Source: Ischnura elegans (taxonomy: Eukaryota; Arthropoda; Insecta; Odonata; Coenagrionidae). Taken from it: DNA of 64,000 bases. Position numbers and translations under genes: made by a program. How positions within the stretch are numbered: position 1 is the stretch's first letter; each line of letters starts with the position of its first letter. The stretch spans positions 13,348,001 to 13,412,000 of the forward strand of contig NC_060246.1 in the NCBI RefSeq assembly GCF_921293095.1, read 5' to 3'. The notes under the pieces are model-generated. The model saw only the letters and a list, made by a program, of their open reading frames with translations, was not told where the DNA came from and did no database searches. This document shows, piece after piece, positions 8,901 through 18,701 of this stretch.

Positions 8901-11337
8901 TAGAATTCCCAGTTTAGACTAATGGCAATGGTCAATTTTAACTGCATTTGAAAAAGGCCAGATTGGCCTTGCCCCAAGGTCACCTCACTTGCGGCAACGG
9001 GAACCAGAATGACGTCATACGGGGTTTTCCAATCATTCATACTTAGCCATCACGTTTTCGCGCGCTCGAAAATTTTCACTTTTCATTTAATCGCGAAAAA
9101 TAGATAGCGTCATTTATAAATCTAGAAGCGTGAAAGACTACTCCAGGAGTAATAATCTTTCGGTTTAGGCAATAAAAAAATAATAGGAAACCACCCTATT
9201 GTTTTTACCTTTGCTTCCTTTTATTTCTGAGTGACAGCAACCTTTTTTTCCCTTTGTTCCTGCTGGTATTCACAATATGAAGTAAATATCTACAGCATAA
9301 TCCTGGATAAATTAGCTTCAACAGGCAGCCGAGCATGTGAAAACATCGAATATTGTATATAACAAGTGTAACATAAAAATGTGTAACAAATTGATTACTC
9401 ACCATAAATTCCATAATATGTGAACACCTTGAGTGAAAGTATTCACCAGCAAATCCTCCTTGAGCTCTGACCCAGAAAGTTTTTTTACTCTTTTGGACTT
9501 CTTTTTGGATTTCTTGTCGTCATCTAACTCCATGGGTGAGGCATCACCATTGCTACTGCTGGCTAGCCAATGAGAAGAGTAAAACTGTAAGGGAAATTAA
9601 TACAGAAGAAGAGAAAAAATGAAGATGAGCGAATTACCAGAACAGACAAATAAAGTAAGTGACACCTTGGGCTTACAACTAATTCAGGGACTTGTCAAGG
9701 GCCACACACTGAGGAACATGATCAACCTAACGTGAAACATGGTTCCAACAGACGGAAAAAATTGAGGCCATTCAAATTTTGAGGAAGCTAAAAAAATCCT
9801 TGGTGTTTACAAGTTGTGAGAAAGAAAGATGAGCTGATGAGGGCTGAAGAGACTTGAATCTTGACAGGAACTGAGTGAGAAAGTAAAACGGTACTGAGGG
9901 CACATCTTCATAGGAATAATGAAACCAAAAACTGATGGACGAGGTCATGACACAAATGAGCAGGCAAGGAACAAAAACTGATGACAAGACACAAGACCAC
10001 AAAACACCATTTAACGATGATACTTGGGTTGCGGTTCAGCCATCAATGGGAAATAAGGAAATTGAAAAGAATAAAATGAGATATACAACTAGTGTAACAC
10101 CCAAACCAATTTGCAACTATTGGAGGTCTAGAAAATAATCACTTAAAACATGGCTAAATGGGTAGTCAGAATAATGATTATGCGTTACACGTTGATTATA
10201 ATTAAACGTTAAGATTAGAGAATGCTGGAGTAAGAACAATCCCTTGTGACAAAAAGTAGTAGGGGAAAATGGTTAAGTTTCACTGGTCACTGGAGAAATT
10301 GGTATGCAAATAAATACGAAGGCCTTAAAGAGGAGGTTATAATAAAAGTGCATAAACGGAAGCTTCCTTTCATGTACTTATTCAACTAGTTGGAATCTTA
10401 CACTCGGAAAATACATATTCAATCGCGAATTTCTACTAGTGAGATACGTACCGGTATCATTATTAACCTTTCCCTATACTCCTCAAAGATTAAGTTTCAA
10501 CCGGCAATTTACCGGCGTTAAATAATATCAAAGCGAATTAACTTCATTTGATCATAGTATTCAACATGAAGTGTTCAGGGAACGAATATTCTCAGTACTT
10601 ACTTTCTCAAAAAGGGCAAACACATACGTCAGAACATCTTCGTCCACAAGAACATCGCATATTTCTGAAATCCCCATTCCAGTGATGTTTCTTGAAAAAA
10701 GGAAAATTTACAATTAGAACGTTCCACGATTAAAGAGCATGAAAAATTTAAGTACCTTCACTTATTCCCAATTAAGTTTTTGATGATACGAAGACAACAC
10801 TAGCCTTTACCCCTACATGCCATAGGAAGTAAGCATAGTGATAGCCTTAAAATTCAGTATCCAGATAAACACAGGAAGATAATTCATGAAGGAAATTCAG
10901 TCATTAAGTAAAACAGCTTTAAACCTCAAGGCAACAGCAGCTGCTTCTCTCACAACTGCAGCAGGATCAATTAACAAAGGTCCCACAATTTTTACGAGAT
11001 TATTTTTCAGCATACTCTCAACAAATCCGTCTTCTTCCGTCATCGACGATAGGGTATTTAAACCACATAACTTGGAGTCCAAGGCAAGAGACCCCATCTG
11101 CAAAGATGTCACCCCACGATTGATTTTAAAAACTGTACAAAATGGATAAGAATCGAATTTCAGAATGCTGAAGACACTTACTTGCTCTTTCACAGTTTGA
11201 ATTATGTGCTCATGCTTGCTCGATGCATTAACAGGGCTGGATCCTCTTTCGTCATCCTCTAACTCGATGCTCTTTACATTAGGTAAACCGGTGGGATTAT
11301 TTTCTTTTCGATACCTACGATTCCTAGCTTTCCCCAT
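2809..11337 (-). CDS. HEATR3: HEATR3 (Syo1-like) gene, exons 1-9, 3' part missing
   Basis: HEAT-repeat adaptor of the HEATR3/Syo1 family. In the known family it binds ribosomal proteins uL18 (RPL5) and uL5 (RPL11), escorts them into the nucleus and helps assemble the 5S RNP. Nine exons (11182-11337, 10925-11097, 10603-10690, 9403-9584, 7441-7550, 6741-6905, 6138-6449, 3856-4069, 2809-2921) join without frame break into 1,513 nt, about 504 residues; human HEATR3 is about 680, so the carboxy-terminal quarter lies left of 2809 and was not found. Family signatures recalled from human HEATR3: start MGK, VREAAAVALR (HEAT repeat 1), AHCLQTVTENN in the middle and SLLCLQNV near the end. Acidic stretches in exons 7-8 resemble the acidic loop that binds uL5 in Syo1 (inference). 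Introns 4, 5 and 7 hold transposon insertions, but every exon is open. Confidence 0.92.
3856..4069 (-). CDS. HEATR3: HEATR3 exon 8, GC donor
   Basis: Codes about residues 396-467, opening DEDDDWIDSECEDLPENEE, the acidic segment equivalent to the DDEDEWEE region of the vertebrate protein, and ending SKLEANPETKSLMSR. Acceptor ATAATATTACAG. No GT is usable at the end: the only junction that restores frame with exon 9 is CCAG|GCAAGT, the consensus of the minor GC-AG intron class. An ORF caller reads on into the intron as QVFIFSIGWH. Confidence 0.88.
4222..5761. mobile_element. pogo/Tigger-like miniature element (outer of a nested pair)
   Basis: Terminal inverted repeats tacagtaaaacctct (4221-4235) and agaggttttactgta (5748-5762), perfect over 15 bp with a TA at each end as expected for a Tc1/mariner/pogo-type insertion. 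Subterminal copies of gatataaagaggttcacta lie at the right end (5636 and 5729). No transposase frame. It is interrupted by the element at 4513-5373 and sits in HEATR3 intron 7, about 150 bp from exon 8. Confidence 0.8.
4513..5373. mobile_element. pogo/mariner-like element nested inside 4222-5761
   Basis: Inverted repeats tacagtgagtcctcgtt (4512-4528) and aacgaggactcactgta (5358-5374), 17 bp perfect, again with terminal TA. Inner halves repeat the word aacgtca / tgacgtt. About 860 bp, no intact transposase. Its ends resemble but differ from those of the host element, so it is a separate family that inserted later. Confidence 0.8.
6138..6449 (-). CDS. HEATR3: HEATR3 exon 7
   Basis: Codes about residues 292-396. 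It begins GIVMNISKSSPG, runs through a helix KDAVATDHRKALSAVDEKL, then a Glu/Ser-rich acidic linker (VEESVEEGVSSESMDADD) and a helix ending IAIELLTNLYYKE. Acceptor ATTCATTCCAG, donor GAAG|GTTGGT, phase 1. The acidic linker is a candidate part of the ribosomal-protein binding loop known from Syo1 (inference). Confidence 0.9.
6741..6905 (-). CDS. HEATR3: HEATR3 exon 6
   Basis: Codes about residues 237-292, opening AHCLQTVTENNEVAAHELRQ. The VAHCLQTVTENN string formed across the exon 5/6 join is one of the best matches to vertebrate HEATR3 (VAQCLQTVTEDN). Acceptor ATTATTTTCAG, donor CAGCCG|GTAATT, phase 1. The downstream open frame continues only a few codons past the donor. Confidence 0.92.
7036..7151. 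mobile_element. Short hairpin insertion with 13-bp target duplication
   Basis: 116 bp between perfect direct repeats aatcaccagggga (7023-7035 and 7152-7164). Inside, tgtaaaaactcttcccggga and its inverse near 7129-7151 form an arm of 23 bp with one mismatch. The centre holds gccgacatttcggg, similar to the Penelope-type motif seen at 32 and 37 kb. Lies in the HEATR3 intron between exons 5 and 6. Confidence 0.75.
7441..7550 (-). CDS. HEATR3: HEATR3 exon 5
   Basis: Codes about residues 200-237 (CKSSDLAVKIFNQQNILSC onward to DAAVAV), the LCESSETAVRIFN-like helix pair of the family. Acceptor CTCATTGCAG, donor GTTG|GTAAGA, phase 1. The preceding intron carries a 641-bp hAT-type insertion and a second miniature element. 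Confidence 0.9.
8061..8701. mobile_element. hAT-type non-autonomous element
   Basis: Inverted ends cagtggcggct and agccgccactg with perfect 8-bp target duplication ctttcttc (8053-8060, 8702-8709), the hallmark length of hAT transposons. 641 bp, no transposase. In the HEATR3 intron between exons 4 and 5. Confidence 0.85.
8805..9200. mobile_element. Miniature inverted-repeat element
   Basis: Ends aatagggtagtttcct (8805-8820) and aggaaaccaccctatt (9185-9200) are inverted repeats with one mismatch. 396 bp without coding capacity, next to the hAT-type element in the same HEATR3 intron. Superfamily unknown. Confidence 0.65.
9403..9584 (-). CDS. HEATR3: HEATR3 exon 4, with basic patch
   Basis: Codes about residues 140-200 between acceptor TTCCCTTACAG and donor TTATG|GTGAGT. 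Holds a low-complexity linker with an acidic PMELDDD segment followed directly by the lysine-rich run KKSKKKSKRVKK, then a helix ending NTFTQGVHILWNL. The basic run is a candidate nuclear localisation signal or RNA-contact patch (inference). Ends in phase 2, completed by the C opening exon 5. Confidence 0.88.
10603..10690 (-). CDS. HEATR3: HEATR3 exon 3
   Basis: Codes about residues 110-139: RNITGMGISEICDVLVDED and onward to ALFEK, matching the RNLSACGGFEVCDDMV region of vertebrate HEATR3. Acceptor TTTTTTCAAG, donor AAA|GTAAGT. It starts with one base completing the split Arg codon and ends in phase 0. Confidence 0.9.
10925..11097 (-). CDS. HEATR3: HEATR3 exon 2
   Basis: Codes about residues 53-110 after a TTTGCAG acceptor. 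Contains the first HEAT repeat, ending in DPAAVVREAAAVALR, close to the DPSLAVRETAAGALR of vertebrate HEATR3 as I recall it. The donor is AG|GTTTAA, a weak 5' splice site, phase 2. An alternative acceptor 30-odd bases upstream (TTTTGTACAG) would add residues; I prefer the inner one because it begins at the conserved helix. Confidence 0.86.
11182..11337 (-). CDS. HEATR3: HEATR3 exon 1 (start codon)
   Basis: Codes residues 1-52. The ATG at 11337-11335 sits in a favourable AAAATGG context and opens with MGKARNRRYRKEN, a short basic start like the MGKSR start of vertebrate HEATR3 and a plausible nuclear-import patch. It is followed by an acidic ELEDDERG stretch. The donor is CAA|GTAAGT at 11181, phase 0. 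Intron 1 (11098-11181) is only 84 bp and happens to stay open in frame, so a naive ORF caller runs through it. Confidence 0.9.
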
Positions 11338-11615
11338 TTTCTTCTATTCGATCACAGCTTTGTCAAAAATGATTAATATGGTTTTTAATGCTCACCGCTT
11401 TGTCACATGGCATCCCACTAAAAACACGGCTAATCGGCGCATTCGCATGTCATTTGCTTCAAAGTTCAAAGTGCACTAAGTCGCTACCAGGTGTCATCTG
11501 TGTTCCTTATGTTTTGCTTGATCTACTGTAGATGACCTCAGCAGTGATTTGGACTCCAGCGGCTCGCAAGAATTTTAGAGCGGGAACGTATGATAATATG
11601 GCCCTATTCCGTAAG

Positions 11616-11796
11616 CATAGGCGGATTTAGGGGGGGGGGGCACGTTCCCCCCAGACCCTTAAAAAACATGCAAGATATTTAATATTCAGTTCGTTTTGTA
11701 TTACGGGGCATCCTTGTGTCCCCTCAGAACAATATTCCCGGTTCCAGCCTCGCTTGTGCCCCCCCCCCCCAGAAAGAAATCCTGGAACCGCCCCTG
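11616..11796. mobile_element. hAT-type miniature element
   Basis: Ends cataggcggatttagg and cctggaaccgcccctg, flanked by perfect 8-bp duplication tccgtaag (11608-11615, 11797-11804). 181 bp with internal G10 and C12 runs. Just upstream of the HEATR3 start, so possibly in its promoter region. Confidence 0.82.
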
Positions 11797-12002
11797 TCCG
11801 TAAGCATAGTTAGGTACTTACCTTTCAGTTTCATGCGAATAATAGGCATTCAATGACTTCCCAATTTATTTGATAAAAAATATGATTTCCGTATCGATAA
11901 GGCGTGGTCTATGTTTTTTTTACTGTTTTGTAGGAATATTCTGCCTCAAGTGAGTCGCAGTGAAATTCAAATGAATTGTTAAAGCGAAAAAATTCTTTGA
12001 AC

Positions 12003-12062
12003 AGAGAATCGAACTGCGAATCTTTAGCGTTCCAAGTCATTGCGCAGACCGCTGCATGTTCT
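12003..12062 (-). repeat. tRNA-related fragment (SINE or pseudogene)
   Basis: On minus, CAGCGGTCTGCGCAATGACT is followed by a B-box-like GTTCGATTC about 30 bases on, in tRNA spacing. The arms do not fold into a full cloverleaf and no CCA-side acceptor stem is visible, so a functional tRNA gene is unlikely. Confidence 0.4.
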
Positions 12063-12833
12063 TCATGTCCCTTGAATCACATGGCTATTTTAGCTTCTCT
12101 GGCAATTTCACCAACATCTTATTGAGAGTCCAGAAACCAGAATATTTATGGTTCGGAGACAAAAATCTGCCTTCGTACCGATGGTTTCCAAAATGATTCC
12201 ACCCCTTCTTTCATTTCTATCCGAAACATCTGTATGATCGGTTTCATTATAACATAAAATACCGACACAAATTTTCGTTTTTACACATTTCTGCCTCCCA
12301 AAACTTTAGAATGGATCAGTCTGGAGTGAACCCCCTCCAAATGCACACTTATTTTTTGTTTACCTTACAGAATACATATCTAAATTATACTGTTCTTTTT
12401 GCGCCTTCGATCAATACGCAACACCAACAATAAACATTTTTAACGGCTCTATGCCTCGATTTTATTTTAGGAAGTGTGACGTTCCGTGAACCTCTTCCAA
12501 CCACTTTTTCATAGGATTGAAAGCGGTTAATAAAAACCATGAACTGCAACAGACTAAATCAGTAAAAATGACTAAGAATATGAATAAATACACATGAATG
12601 CTCCATTCAATTGAATTATCTATATGCAGAATCACGCAGTGGTGCACGAATGGGTCCCTGGGGGTGGTGTAGAATACGAAGGGGCCTTGTCCCATCCCAT
12701 CTAGCTGCGAAGCTGAAGTAGATCTTTAATTTCCGGTCACAAGGTAGCAGACATAGAGTTTATGTTTAGAGTATTTATGGTAGCAGACATTTAAGAGTTA
12801 GGGCAACGGAGTCTAATCATTTAACTACAGTAG

Positions 12834-13092
12834 CAGTGGCGCCGACTTCATGGGGCTTGAGGGGGCCCGAGCCCCCTCAAAAATTCGTTATGGGTGTGAG
12901 AAAAAATTGTCACGCTTCTCGATTTTCTCCGGATTGTCCAGATATCGAGTTTCGAGTTATCATGGTTCTAATGTTGATCATATGATTCTTTTTAAATGCT
13001 TAAAAAACTTAAAATTCACTACTTATAAAATTTCCCGGGGCAAGATCCCCGGTTTGGGGCCCCCCAATATTTTTTGTAAGTCGGCGTCCCTG
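12834..13092. mobile_element. hAT-type miniature element
   Basis: Ends cagtggcgccgactt and aagtcggcgtccctg with perfect 8-bp duplication tacagtag (12826-12833, 13093-13100). 259 bp; gggggcccgagccccctc makes a strong internal hairpin. Confidence 0.85.
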
Positions 13093-14103
13093 TACAGTAG
13101 CCCGAGCCAGACGCCTTCGAAGGAGCGCTCTTTTTTCTAAAATATGATAATCTCATTTTACCAGTCATATACCATTTGCAAATGATCGGCCAAACGGTGG
13201 AAACTCCCCATATATTTGATAGCCCTTTATATTCACCATTAGAGACTAAATTATGTTAATTTAATTTTTCACCTGGGAATTTCTGACTAAGTCCTGATTA
13301 TTTCAAAACGCTTAGACCTACCATTGAATGAACCATGGTTGAAGAAGAATGGACATAAAATTGTGGTGCGCAAAATAATATTCGTACAATTCACAAAAGT
13401 GCAGAGGAGCTAACGCGGGACAAGTCGAGGAATCCAATTCCAAGAAAGAAATTATTTGGAAATCATGCGAGGGAGAATAATAAGATGCTATAAAAAGAAT
13501 TAAATCAAGGAATATGGACAGCGACATGTGGGATTGCATCAAAAGGCTATCGCTCTATGCAAATGATTATAAAGAGAAATAATTAAGGGTCTCGCCGAAT
13601 TTTATAAACATCAATAACAAAAAAAAACAACAAAGTACAACTACGAATACAATTCTAGATACGGGAAACCAGGAGAAAATGGTGAGAGTAGTGAAGCCAC
13701 TGAAACTTACTGAAACTTAATGAGCTTAGTCGGTATATACATGCGGGCCATTTCATCGATAAATCTCATAGAATTTAAACTCGAATATTTAACTTCTGCT
13801 TACATTAAGGTTCATTTAACAAGCATATAGGAATTATATCTATATATAATACCGAATACCAGTATGCATTGAGATACTTCCTTTTTTGTAACTAAAACAC
13901 ATTCTCAGTTCCAACAAATTCGCGTTCAATATATTTTCCATCGTCTTTCGTCTCACCAATCACATGAACTCACCACCGAAATTTTATCTTGAATATTTTC
14001 AGCTAAAGTTCATTAAAAAATTTCATCAATATGAAAAAAAAACTTTCAGCCAAATTTATGATTTACAATTCCATCGAAAGCTAACTACAACGTTGCTGAG
14101 GTG

Positions 14104-14543
14104 CAGGGCCAGCTCAAGGAATGATACTCACCCGGAAAAAGTGTTGTGTCGCCCACCTATCGAACCGATTTGGTATGGAATACCCCCAATGAAATAGGGG
14201 GTGCGGAGAACCTTCAACGGGAATTATAAAAAACTTTAAAATAGTGAGTTTTGAGTTTTTGTAAAAGTACGTATACGTTTTTATAGCAACTTTTTTTTGC
14301 ATACATTACAGAGTATGTTATTCGCTAAAAAGAGTTATCTTAAACCATTTGTCGGGGTTAAATGAAGATTTTTATGCAAGTGGTTTAACGCAAAACGCTT
14401 TCTTAGCACATTCAGTGGCGTGGCGTACAACTACAAAACATACAAAGTGTGTATTGGCGTTAGCTTAAGCTTTCGAAGTTTATAAAAATAAATTTACACA
14501 GGAAGCTACGCCACCGTGGGCAGTCGCCCTGATGCCGGCCCTG
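14104..14543. mobile_element. hAT-type miniature element
   Basis: Ends cagggccagctc and ...ccggccctg, with near-perfect 8-bp duplication ctgaggtg / ctgagctg (14096-14103, 14544-14551). An inner inverted pair gtggcgtggcgta / tacgccaccgt (14415-14515) may mark another insertion. Confidence 0.72.
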
Positions 14544-14933
14544 CTGAGCTGCAAAATATACAATGTTGAGCTTCGTTTGAGATCCAAATATATTTCCCAT
14601 TACCACAATTGGTCCCTTAGGACGAGGATTTGAAGACGTAGAGCTTTGAGGAGATGTTTAAATTCTTGTTAGGTACCTACCCTGAAACGGTCGGAATAAA
14701 TTCGTCGAGTTGAGGGGATCCGGTTACTTAAAGGTAGCAGTATTAGCACAGGCAAAGTAAACACAGGTTCGTTATAGAGAGAATGGAGAAGATGCGATGC
14801 GTGGTGGGTCATAAAATGGGCGAAGGATATTCACATGTACAGCGGAAAAGGGAAGGGATTGGAGTGAGCAGACAGAACGGGGAGGGAGCACATTCGGAGA
14901 ATGAGAGCGATTAGGAGGGAATGCACGAGGAGC

Positions 14934-15234
14934 CAGTGGCGCAGCGAGGGGGGGGGGTTAGGGGATAAAGCCCCCCCCCCCCCAGAGCTCACAGAAATTT
15001 TTAAGTTAAATCTATTTTACTTAATTGGATTAATATTGCTTATAGAATAGTGTGAGGATTAATAAAATATCCCTCAGAAGGCCGTAAAAATCACCATTTT
15101 GAACAATTTATCTTAATTTAATCCGGCGGAAGACCTCCGCACCTCCCGCTTACCCTGGCAGGTATGCAATTCCCCCAAGCCCGTATTAGTTGCGCCTGAA
15201 ACCCCCCTAGCCTTAAGTCCTGGCTGCACCCCTG
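14934..15234. mobile_element. hAT-type miniature element
   Basis: Ends cagtggcgcagcgagg and gtcctggctgcacccctg; flanks cgaggagc and tgaggaga match at 6 of 8 positions, an aged target duplication. 301 bp with internal G10 and C14 runs. Confidence 0.72.
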
Positions 15235-17499
15235 TGAGGAGAAAAGGTGGATACAAAGGGACTTATTGTTAGTATGGGTCAGACAGGAAGGAACTGAGGA
15301 TCATGTGATGCTGAAAAAGCGGGAAGATGATCCTGAAAATAAGAAGTCAGGTATGATAATAGAGGTGGGGACTTTCAATACCGCATATCATGCTTGCAGA
15401 CTTAAGCTCTGTGGTAATTTACGCGGCTCCAGAATGTCGAAGCTGCTGATGATGATGTAAATGAATTGCAGTATTCATCTTGGTTCTTCTTCATCTGAGA
15501 TTTATCAATCATTACAGCAACCTTGGATATTAGGGAAAGATTATACTCTCTACGCCTTCTTCAACAGCATATCTTACGAGGCAGAGGAGTGACACATGTG
15601 GCCCATGAATCTATTTTTAGCACAAATTTCAAAAGTATTAATTTGTAAAATTAGAGGCTCTTCTTTCTCCTTATTTATTTAGTTGAGGCTATGAAGAGTT
15701 TTTATTACGATTTTTATTATACATACCTTGCAATAGCTTTTCGGTAAGATGACACTGATGGAATCTATCTTTCAGTTTACTTTTCTGCGTACAAAGATTG
15801 TCTCGTAGAGTTTTTCCTTACAGTCTGTATGAAACTTGACTGTGAAGATGTTTTAATCAATTCCATGAATGAAATTGATAAAAATGACAAGCAATATAAA
15901 AATTAGTGTTTTAAAAGGTGTTCTATTTCGTGTTATTCCATAGCCTCAAAACATTTATCGGTTAAATGTCTCAAGAACATTTTATGATATTGCGACGTAA
16001 GGCATAGTTGCGCTTTAGTTCAAGATTTTATTTAGAGCATCATACCTATTCAGAATTTGAAATGAAAATTGCATAATTTACCTGTGCCTCTCTGCCAAAT
16101 GCCTGCTCCGATTTTCTGATTGCTATGTATGGTAATCTCCGAACCCTTATCCACCTCCAAGTAAGAATTGCTGTTTTGTTTCCTCATATTTACTCCAAGA
16201 TTCGTGGCATTTTAATACATACGGCTATCATAATGTATGCAATCATACTTGTTATAATCGATAATCTTCTCCAAGTACGCATACCCTCATTACCGTAAGT
16301 CCCTTACCTCCAGTTCTCGGTACATAAAATTCTTCATAATTTAATTTCTCTCACTTCCCATCCATTGCTTGCTCTATTTGTTTATTGAAGAATCCAACTA
16401 AGCTACCGCAAAATTTGATGCTGAATACTTAAATGATGTCGAATCACATGAATCACCGACCTTCCCTACTAAGTATAACGTAAGGCCACAAATGGTGTGT
16501 TGAGATACCATGATCTGGCTGACGAAGTTTGACCAACAAATCTCATTTGGATGTAGATTTATCCGACATAAAAGTGAACGTATCAAGCAGATGGCAAACC
16601 TTTTTGCAACACAAAAATTATTTATTTAAGGACATAATTAACGGAAAATATTTTAATTGATAGCTTTAGTTGAAATTTGCGCTCTGAAGGTGGCATTGGT
16701 ACATTGATCATCGACATTAGATGGTACATTGTCTATGACTCTTTATCCCTAATATTCGTGACAGCATATTATGTGAAATACGTGGATTTTGAGCAAAGGT
16801 CTCGGGCAAAACAAATGCCGAAAAATTCGCCAGAGCCCGCAAAGACCAATTTTGCAACATCAGAGGAAAGAGAAGCATCGATACTTTGCTGGCAAATGAG
16901 GAAAATTAATTATTACGGTGCCCATAGAAACGCAGAGAGACAACGCAGGCTCTACATAGCCCGCACTTCATCCTATTCAGTTGACCATCAGCTCTCCCAA
17001 AATGCAAGTGCTATCTATATGAACGGTATCTGATGAGAGCTGATGGGGGACATTATTTTTTAAAGATAGAGAGATAGCAGACGGACTCACAAATCAAAAT
17101 TTTCCCTAAAATAATGATCAATTTTTAAGCAGGTGCATCAAGACTGCACTAAAAGTGAGTTTAAGGCATTTTAACATAAAAGCCGTTTGCAAACTTTCTG
17201 TCAGTGGTAGACTTGGAAAGTTGGAGTAACTTTCAATTGTTGCCTCGGCTTCGTAACGCAACTCGTCACCTTTGACTTCAAAAATCAAGCTGACAGCGAT
17301 GCATACTGGAAGCAGGCATTCCATTTTTAAATTAGAAAGCAACATTACTCTCTCGACCTCTGCAGACAGTAACGAAGACTTAAGGTAGGAAATTTACCAC
17401 CAGAATTTTGTAATCTATGTTTCAGGACCGTCAGAGCCAATTCATTTTGAGAGCATCAAGGCAATGTTGAGGAGGTTGCAATAATCTTAAAAATATAAT

Positions 17500-18701
17500 T
17501 TTAAGTAAAACTTTATTACTGATACTTTGGTTTCAAACAAAATACGGATTTTAATTATCCCACTGCATTAATTTGTCCAGAAATAATTTGGCAGCATTCA
17601 GTTTTATTTATGGAATTCTAACGTTAAATCGTGCTTCTACGGGCTTACCATATTATCTCCTGAATAAAGACAGTAAAAATGTACCCCTGTATCAATAACT
17701 TGAAAAATGCAGAATGTCTGTTAGGTTACTTACACTACAAGTAGTAAATTTACATGAGAAGGAATTTCTTTGCAATGACATTCAATTAATATTTGCCATT
17801 CTATGCAATGAGCTAGACAACCCATTTTACAATCAACTGTCTCCATAATGGAAATAGTGACAGGGAAAGTATTGAGTCATTAATGGACTATGTGCAGCAA
17901 TGAATAAGTATAATGTGCCATTACGCTGATTTGAAACAAACGGGAGCACTGCTTAGCTTTCTTGGTCCCTATGATAAATTCTTCCACCTAACTGAACAAT
18001 TTCCATTCACCAGAACAGAGAAAAAAACCAGGGCAATGCCTTCAGTCAAACGATTTGTACAACGTCTTAAACGCTTAAGAGCTATCATGAATTATGTCGT
18101 ACAAATATGATGCATATTTATATACAATACACATTGCATGGATTTAAACTATAAAACAATAATAATAATATTTACACTATTACTGAACCACTGGATTAAA
18201 CAATAAGGTTATAATATCACAACTTCATCAATCAACACTTTTCATCTACATAATGGAAATTTTAGCACTTCTTCTGCACAGAATATTAGTATAAGAACAA
18301 GGGACATCCAAATTTTTCCCTCGTCTTATATTCCAGGAGAAAAAGACTTGCATTCAACAATCGTCAACATTACTGACTGTCTGAATTAACCATTTGATGC
18401 ATCCTAAAGGCCGCTAACGAAGTCAATCAATAACATACCTACGAGTTTCGCAAACTGGTGTCCACCGATGACTCTTTAGAAGAAGCTTACGGAATAGTGA
18501 AACAACCCAAAACACTCTTAAGTATTTTTTTCTGGCACCAATTACACCTGGAAGTCTTCACCAACAGTTAATAGTTTACCTTTGAATCGAGATTATTTGG
18601 AAACTGTTTACAATATATATATTATATATAATTTCAACTCAAAGATAGAAGACTCAAATTCTCTCCTAAACTACCAATTCTCAACAAAAACAAGTCGCTC
18701 A
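17500..18701 (-). other. Probable Oaz 3' UTR
   Basis: AT-rich, no open frame of note, directly after the Oaz stop. AATAAA signals on the minus strand occur at 17603-17608 and 17512-17517 (TTTATT on plus), which would give a UTR of about 1.1-1.2 kb. The end point is inference only. Confidence 0.35.

Larger units (their letters stand above)
11338..18701. other. Spacer between HEATR3 start and Oaz end
   Basis: About 7.4 kb with four hAT-type miniature elements and a tRNA-like fragment, listed separately. From 15243 to 17500 I see AT-rich DNA with no supported gene; a 118-codon frame at 16677-17033 starts with TTG and shows no family. The HEATR3 promoter must lie near 11340-11600, but no clear core element is visible. 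Confidence 0.5.

Noticed and set aside
12003..12062. Functional tRNA gene
   Set aside because: B-box present but the acceptor and T stems do not pair; kept only as a tRNA-related fragment.
16677..17033. 118-codon plus frame between the genes
   Set aside because: Starts at TTG, ordinary composition for AT-rich DNA, no motif.
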